A DNA stretch of 64,000 nt from positions 4,960,001 through 5,024,000 of the forward strand of contig NZ_CP166730.1 of the NCBI RefSeq assembly GCF_041320665.1, written 5' to 3'. Each line of letters starts with the position of its first letter. Position 1 is the first letter of the stretch. Origin of the DNA: Comamonas sp. GB3 AK4-5. Its GTDB lineage: Bacteria; Pseudomonadota; Gammaproteobacteria; Burkholderiales; Burkholderiaceae_C. Positions 60,910 to 64,000 of the stretch are shown here, piece after piece. The notes under the pieces are model-generated. The model did no database searches, was not told the origin of the DNA, and saw only the letters and a list, made by a program, of their open reading frames with translations. The translations under genes were made by a program, and so were the position numbers.

Positions 60910-61469
60910 GCCTCCTCGATCTGGATTGGGACCGTCAAAGCAGCAGCAGCGCCTGGGGGAACTTCCTGAGCCACCCAGCCTCCACCACTGCATTGCAGCG
61001 CCCCCACGGGCCCCAACACACCACAGAAAGCACCACGGAGATGGAAAAGCGCCCACTTCGTCCTGACAACGAATCCCCCTTGCGCGGGGTGCGCAGCAAT
61101 ATTGTGCAGTCCATCCGTGCCTTCCATATTCCGGACCTGCAGCAGGCCGCCAGCACCCTGGGCCAGCATTTTCTGTACGCCAACCTGGCGCATGCGCAGA
61201 ACAAGCAGGACATCCTGGAGCTGATCTCCACGCAGTTTCACTTCCCGGCGCATTTCGGCAAGAACTTCGACGCCCTGTACGACTGCCTGACCGACCCGCT
61301 GCACAAGGCTGGCCCGCAGCCGGGCTTTGTGCTGGTGCTCGACCAGATTCCCACCACCGGCAAGTTCGACAAGGAAGTGCGCGAGCAGTTTCTGGACTGC
61401 TTCCGCGACGCGGCCGAATACTGGGCCGAGCGCAAGATCGCCTTCCGCTGCTTCTACTCCTTCCTGTAG
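60906..61469 (+). CDS. Barstar-family ribonuclease inhibitor with an N-terminal extension
   Basis: Cytoplasmic inhibitor protecting the producer from the adjacent ribonuclease. The barstar domain (about 85-187) includes DILELISTQFHFPAHFGKN followed by FDALYDCLTDP, where D122 and D126 match the barnase-contacting acids of barstar, and FVLVLDQIP. The 187-residue protein is about twice the length of barstar. The first roughly 65 residues are polar and low in hydrophobicity, with no match I know. They could be a regulatory arm, or translation could start at an internal ATG near residue 46. Confidence 0.88.
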   Translation: MSLLDLDWDRQSSSSAWGNFLSHPASTTALQRPHGPQHTTESTTEMEKRPLRPDNESPLRGVRSNIVQSIRAFHIPDLQQAASTLGQHFLYANLAHAQNKQDILELISTQFHFPAHFGKNFDALYDCLTDPLHKAGPQPGFVLVLDQIPTTGKFDKEVREQFLDCFRDAAEYWAERKIAFRCFYSFL

Positions 61470-61492
61470 AAACACCAAAAAGCGCTGGCCGC

Positions 61493-61527
61493 ATGCAAAA
61501 AGCCCGGGATTCCCGGGCTTTTTGCAT
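61493..61527. terminator. Perfect bidirectional terminator
   Basis: A 17-bp perfect inverted repeat around a single T, with A run before and T run after GCCCGGGA/TCCCGGGC. It lies between the barstar gene and rsmA. Confidence 0.92.
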
Positions 61528-61632
61528 GGACAGCTCGCTCCTTAAAAGGGAGCTTATATCGCATATAACAGCTTCATCTCCGGTATAAAAACACCGGAAA
61601 TCCTTGCTGTGATTGCGTAAGCAGCTCTCAAT
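61528..61632. other. AT-rich gap with small stem-loops
   Basis: Two hairpins (GCTCC/GGGAGC near 61537-61552 and TCCGGT/ACCGGA near 61579-61598) and a GCTCTCA/TGAGAGC pair that spans the rsmA stop. No gene seen. Confidence 0.45.
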
Positions 61633-62406
61633 TTAGCTAGTTGTTTGTGAGAGCTGGGCCGCCAGCGCCTCGTATTCGGCCACCGGCACCTCCTCGGCAC
61701 GGCGCTGCAGATCGATCTCGCCGGCAAAGCCTTTCTCCTCCAGCCATTTGCCCAGGGTGTTGCGCAGCATTTTGCGGCGTTGGCTGAAGGCCACGCGCAC
61801 CAGCTCTTCCAGCAGCTGCGGGTTCAGCGCCGCAGGGGCCGCCTTGGGAACCATGCGCACCACGGCGCTGTTGACCTTGGGCGGCGGGTCAAAGCTCTCG
61901 GGCGGCACGAACAGCACGTTCTCCATCTGGTAGCGCCATTGCAGCATCACCGAAAGACGCCCGTAGTCGGACGAGCCAGCATCGGCCACCATGCGGTCAA
62001 TCACCTCTTTTTGCAGCATGAAATGCTGGTCCTGCACCACGTCCACGCAGTCCATCAGGTGAAACAGAATGGGTGAGGAGATGTTGTAGGGCAGATTGCC
62101 CACCACACGCAGCTTGGGTACCTCCAGACGCTGGGCCAGCGCGCGGAAGTCCACCTTCAGCACATCGGACTCCACCACGTCCAGATCGGCACGCAGACGC
62201 AGGCGCACGGCCAGGTCGCGGTCCAGCTCGATCACCGTCATCTTGCCCAGGCGCTCCACCAGCGGCTGGGTCAGCGCCATCAGGCCCGGGCCGATTTCCA
62301 CCACCGGTTCGCCGGCCTGGGGGTGGATGGCATCCACGATGGCGTCAATGATGGCCTGGTCGGTCAGAAAATTCTGGCCAAAGCGCTTGCGGGGAATATG
62401 TTTCAT
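61633..62406 (-). CDS. rsmA: 16S rRNA dimethyladenosine transferase RsmA (KsgA)
   Basis: Methylates two adjacent adenines (A1518 and A1519) near the 3' end of 16S rRNA, a late ribosome-assembly checkpoint. It has 257 residues from the ATG at 62406 ([16 protein letters not shown]). The SAM motif is [15 protein letters not shown] and the catalytic [13 protein letters not shown] is intact. The start is directly preceded by a hairpin and T run, with no visible ribosome site. The order lptD-surA-rsmA matches E. coli except that pdxA is absent. Confidence 0.96.
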   Translation of the reverse strand: MKHIPRKRFGQNFLTDQAIIDAIVDAIHPQAGEPVVEIGPGLMALTQPLVERLGKMTVIELDRDLAVRLRLRADLDVVESDVLKVDFRALAQRLEVPKLRVVGNLPYNISSPILFHLMDCVDVVQDQHFMLQKEVIDRMVADAGSSDYGRLSVMLQWRYQMENVLFVPPESFDPPPKVNSAVVRMVPKAAPAALNPQLLEELVRVAFSQRRKMLRNTLGKWLEEKGFAGEIDLQRRAEEVPVAEYEALAAQLSQTTS

Positions 62407-62522
62407 GCCAAGCAAAAACGGTGCCTCGGCACCGTTCGATAAAAAAGAGAAAGGGTGCAGCGGCAATGATCGCACTGCCGCTCCCGCCCACGGGGATACA
62501 GGGGCATAGGCCCCTATGCCGT
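62407..62522 (-). promoter_or_regulatory. rsmA: Structured leader between surA and rsmA
   Basis: Three stem-loops fill the 116-base gap: GGCATAGG/CCTATGCC (62503-62520), AGCGGCA/TGCCGCT (62459-62482) and AACGGTGCC/GGCACCGTT (62417-62436). On the minus strand the last is followed by T5 and then the rsmA start only about 10 bases on. This looks like a terminator or attenuator rather than a ribosome site. Confidence 0.55.
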
Positions 62523-63941
62523 TTATTGCGGAGGTTCGCGGTATTCCACGTAGGTGCGACCACGCAGCTCCTGCAGCCAGGTCTCGTAGTCTTTCTCGGT
62601 CTTTTGCGCACGGACCACATCGCGCAGCATTTCGCGCTGCTCGCGGGGGCTGAGGGCGGCCTCGCGGCGCTCCACCAGCTGGATCAGGTGCACGCCAAAG
62701 CGCGAGACCACAGGCGGGCTGATTTCACCGGGCTGAAGGCGCTCGAGCACCTGTTCGAACTCGGGCACATAGCGGCCCGGGCCGGCCCAGCCCAGATCAC
62801 CGCCTTGCGGGGCGCTGCCGTCTTGCGAGTACTGGCGTGCCAGCGCTTCAAAGTTGGCGGAGCCTTGCAGCACGCGGTTGCGCAGCTCGGCCAGTTGGGC
62901 CGCAGCTTCACGCTCACCCAACTGGGCCGAGGGGCGCAGCAGAATGTGGCGGGCATGGTTCTGGGTGACCACCATGGGCACACCGGACATGCTCTTGTCG
63001 ATCACCTTCAGCACGTGAAAGCCTGCCGACGAGCGCACCGGCCCCACCACCGCGCCCACCTGTGCCGAGCGCACGGCCTGCACAAACAGCTCGGGGTAGC
63101 GCTCTGCAGGGCGCAGCCCCATCACGGCGTTGTCCTTGATATCGGAGTACTGCTTGGCTGCTGCTTCAAAGCTGCCGCTGCGTGCGGCCTGCGCCGCCTC
63201 TTCTGCGCGGGCCTTGTATTGGGCCAGCTGGGCCTCGGTCGCGCCTTCGGGCACTACGACCAGGATATGCCCCAGGTTGAGCGCCGCAGCGGCGGCATCG
63301 CCGGCCTTGCTGCGCTGCTCCAGCTGGTAGCGGTCGATGTCGTGGTCACTGACCTTGACGCGGTTGTCCACCTCGCGCTCGCGCAGGCGCTGCAAGGTGA
63401 TCTGGCGGCGCAGCTCTTCGCGGAACAGGCTTTCGGAAATGCCTTCCTTCTTCAGCTCACGCGCCAGCTGTTCCCGGCTGATGCTGTTGTTGCGCGCCAC
63501 GGCTTCCAGGCCCTGGTCCACCGCGTAGTCGTCCACCTTGATGCCGACTTCCTTGGCGTACTGCACCTGGGCTTTTTCCAGGATCAGGCGCTCCAACACC
63601 TCGCGGGCCAGCGCGGCCTGCGCCGGACGCTGGGCGCCTTCGCGCGACAGGCTTTCCTGCACCCGGGCCATGCGCTCGCGCACCTCGTTGTTGGTGATGG
63701 GCTCGGAATTGACCACGGCGACGATGTAATCGGCCGAACGCAGGCCGCCGCGCCCTGCTTGCAGGCCCACGTCAGGGGCCTGGGTTTGCTCCAGCGCTCG
63801 GGACAGCGCAGGCGCGCTGACACCCGGTGCGCCACCAGCGCGCAGGCCTTGGGCCTGGGCACCGGCCCAGGCAGACAGACACAGCACGCCCAGGGCGGCT
63901 GCACGGTATGAGATAGCAGGCAAACGCATGATTCGGTTCAT
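62523..63941 (-). CDS. surA: Periplasmic chaperone/peptidyl-prolyl isomerase SurA
   Basis: Escorts outer-membrane proteins, including LptD, across the periplasm. The 472-residue protein has a signal peptide ([17 protein letters not shown]) and an N-terminal chaperone region ([19 protein letters not shown]). Two parvulin domains follow, the first around [15 protein letters not shown] and the second around [14 protein letters not shown]...[19 protein letters not shown]-terminal helix closes the protein. It lies six bases after lptD, the standard arrangement. Confidence 0.96.
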   Translation of the reverse strand: MNRIMRLPAISYRAAALGVLCLSAWAGAQAQGLRAGGAPGVSAPALSRALEQTQAPDVGLQAGRGGLRSADYIVAVVNSEPITNNEVRERMARVQESLSREGAQRPAQAALAREVLERLILEKAQVQYAKEVGIKVDDYAVDQGLEAVARNNSISREQLARELKKEGISESLFREELRRQITLQRLREREVDNRVKVSDHDIDRYQLEQRSKAGDAAAAALNLGHILVVVPEGATEAQLAQYKARAEEAAQAARSGSFEAAAKQYSDIKDNAVMGLRPAERYPELFVQAVRSAQVGAVVGPVRSSAGFHVLKVIDKSMSGVPMVVTQNHARHILLRPSAQLGEREAAAQLAELRNRVLQGSANFEALARQYSQDGSAPQGGDLGWAGPGRYVPEFEQVLERLQPGEISPPVVSRFGVHLIQLVERREAALSPREQREMLRDVVRAQKTEKDYETWLQELRGRTYVEYREPPQ

Positions 63942-63947
63942 GAAAAA

Positions 63948-64000
63948 TTAGTCGTAATTGCTGAAGCGGCTGGGCGCTGGTGCATTGCCATCGCGCAGAT
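63948..64000 (-). CDS. lptD: LPS-assembly protein LptD, C-terminal end only
   Basis: Only the last 17 codons or so are inside the window, encoding LRDGNAPAPSRFSNYD before a TAA. Identification rests on position directly upstream of surA and on the aromatic-rich outer-membrane-barrel ending; the fragment itself is too short to prove it. Confidence 0.6.
   Translation of the reverse strand, partial: LRDGNAPAPSRFSNYD

Overview
The window is chromosomal DNA from a high-GC betaproteobacterium, most likely a member of the Comamonadaceae close to Comamonas. The inference rests on protein flavour and gene order: leuS-lptE-holA, dapB-exbB-exbD, hpf-ptsN-hprK, lptD-surA-rsmA, a TctC/Bug binding protein and a maeB-type malic enzyme, plus several copies of a G+C-rich repeat that I associate with this family from memory. 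No rRNA, tRNA, CRISPR array, phage or transposase was seen. Layout, left to right. 1-2309: end of a phosphonate importer (phnC, two phnE), followed by a large inverted repeat around a terminator. 2761-7113: leuS-lptE-holA on the minus strand. 7295-11296: a YbdG-like mechanosensitive channel and a membrane pair (DUF4401/GDYXXLXY and DUF2157). 11772-14467: exbD, exbB, dapB, bamE. 14616-17039: fur, then the nitrogen-PTS output genes hprK, ptsN and hpf. 17424-25943: purC, a DJ-1/PfpI protein, an FAD oxidoreductase coupled to uvrA, an MFS exporter and ssb. 26001-29054 is an AT-richer accessory patch: a PP2C-like phosphatase tail-to-tail with a hipBA toxin-antitoxin operon that has twin operators. 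29314-40681 is signalling: a globin-coupled diguanylate cyclase, a NarL-type two-component pair, mnmA-nudJ, a GNAT enzyme, an HD-GYP response regulator and a very large MHYT/PAS hybrid kinase. 41013-42620 holds a DUF2061 protein, an orphan flagellar-rod-like protein and a candidate small RNA. 42621-57685 is catabolic: LysR/LysE, beta-alanine:pyruvate aminotransferase and CoA-acylating semialdehyde dehydrogenase, a GntR regulator, then a six-gene operon (binding protein, livHMGF-type transporter, M20 amidohydrolase, M81 MlrC-like peptidase) and a Bug protein. 57976-64000: maeB, a secreted RNase Sa-like ribonuclease with its barstar, rsmA, surA and the end of lptD. How the genes fit together: the aminotransferase and dehydrogenase should convert beta-alanine to acetyl-CoA through malonate semialdehyde. 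The adjacent regulated operon probably imports and hydrolyses an amide, ureide or small peptide that may feed into it. The two c-di-GMP enzymes and the MHYT kinase suggest gas- or redox-linked control of lifestyle. HipA (a kinase), the PP2C-like protein (a phosphatase) and the RNase/barstar pair are the clearest toxin-like parts. Start codons were chosen by eye from Shine-Dalgarno spacing and family N-termini; stop codons are firm.
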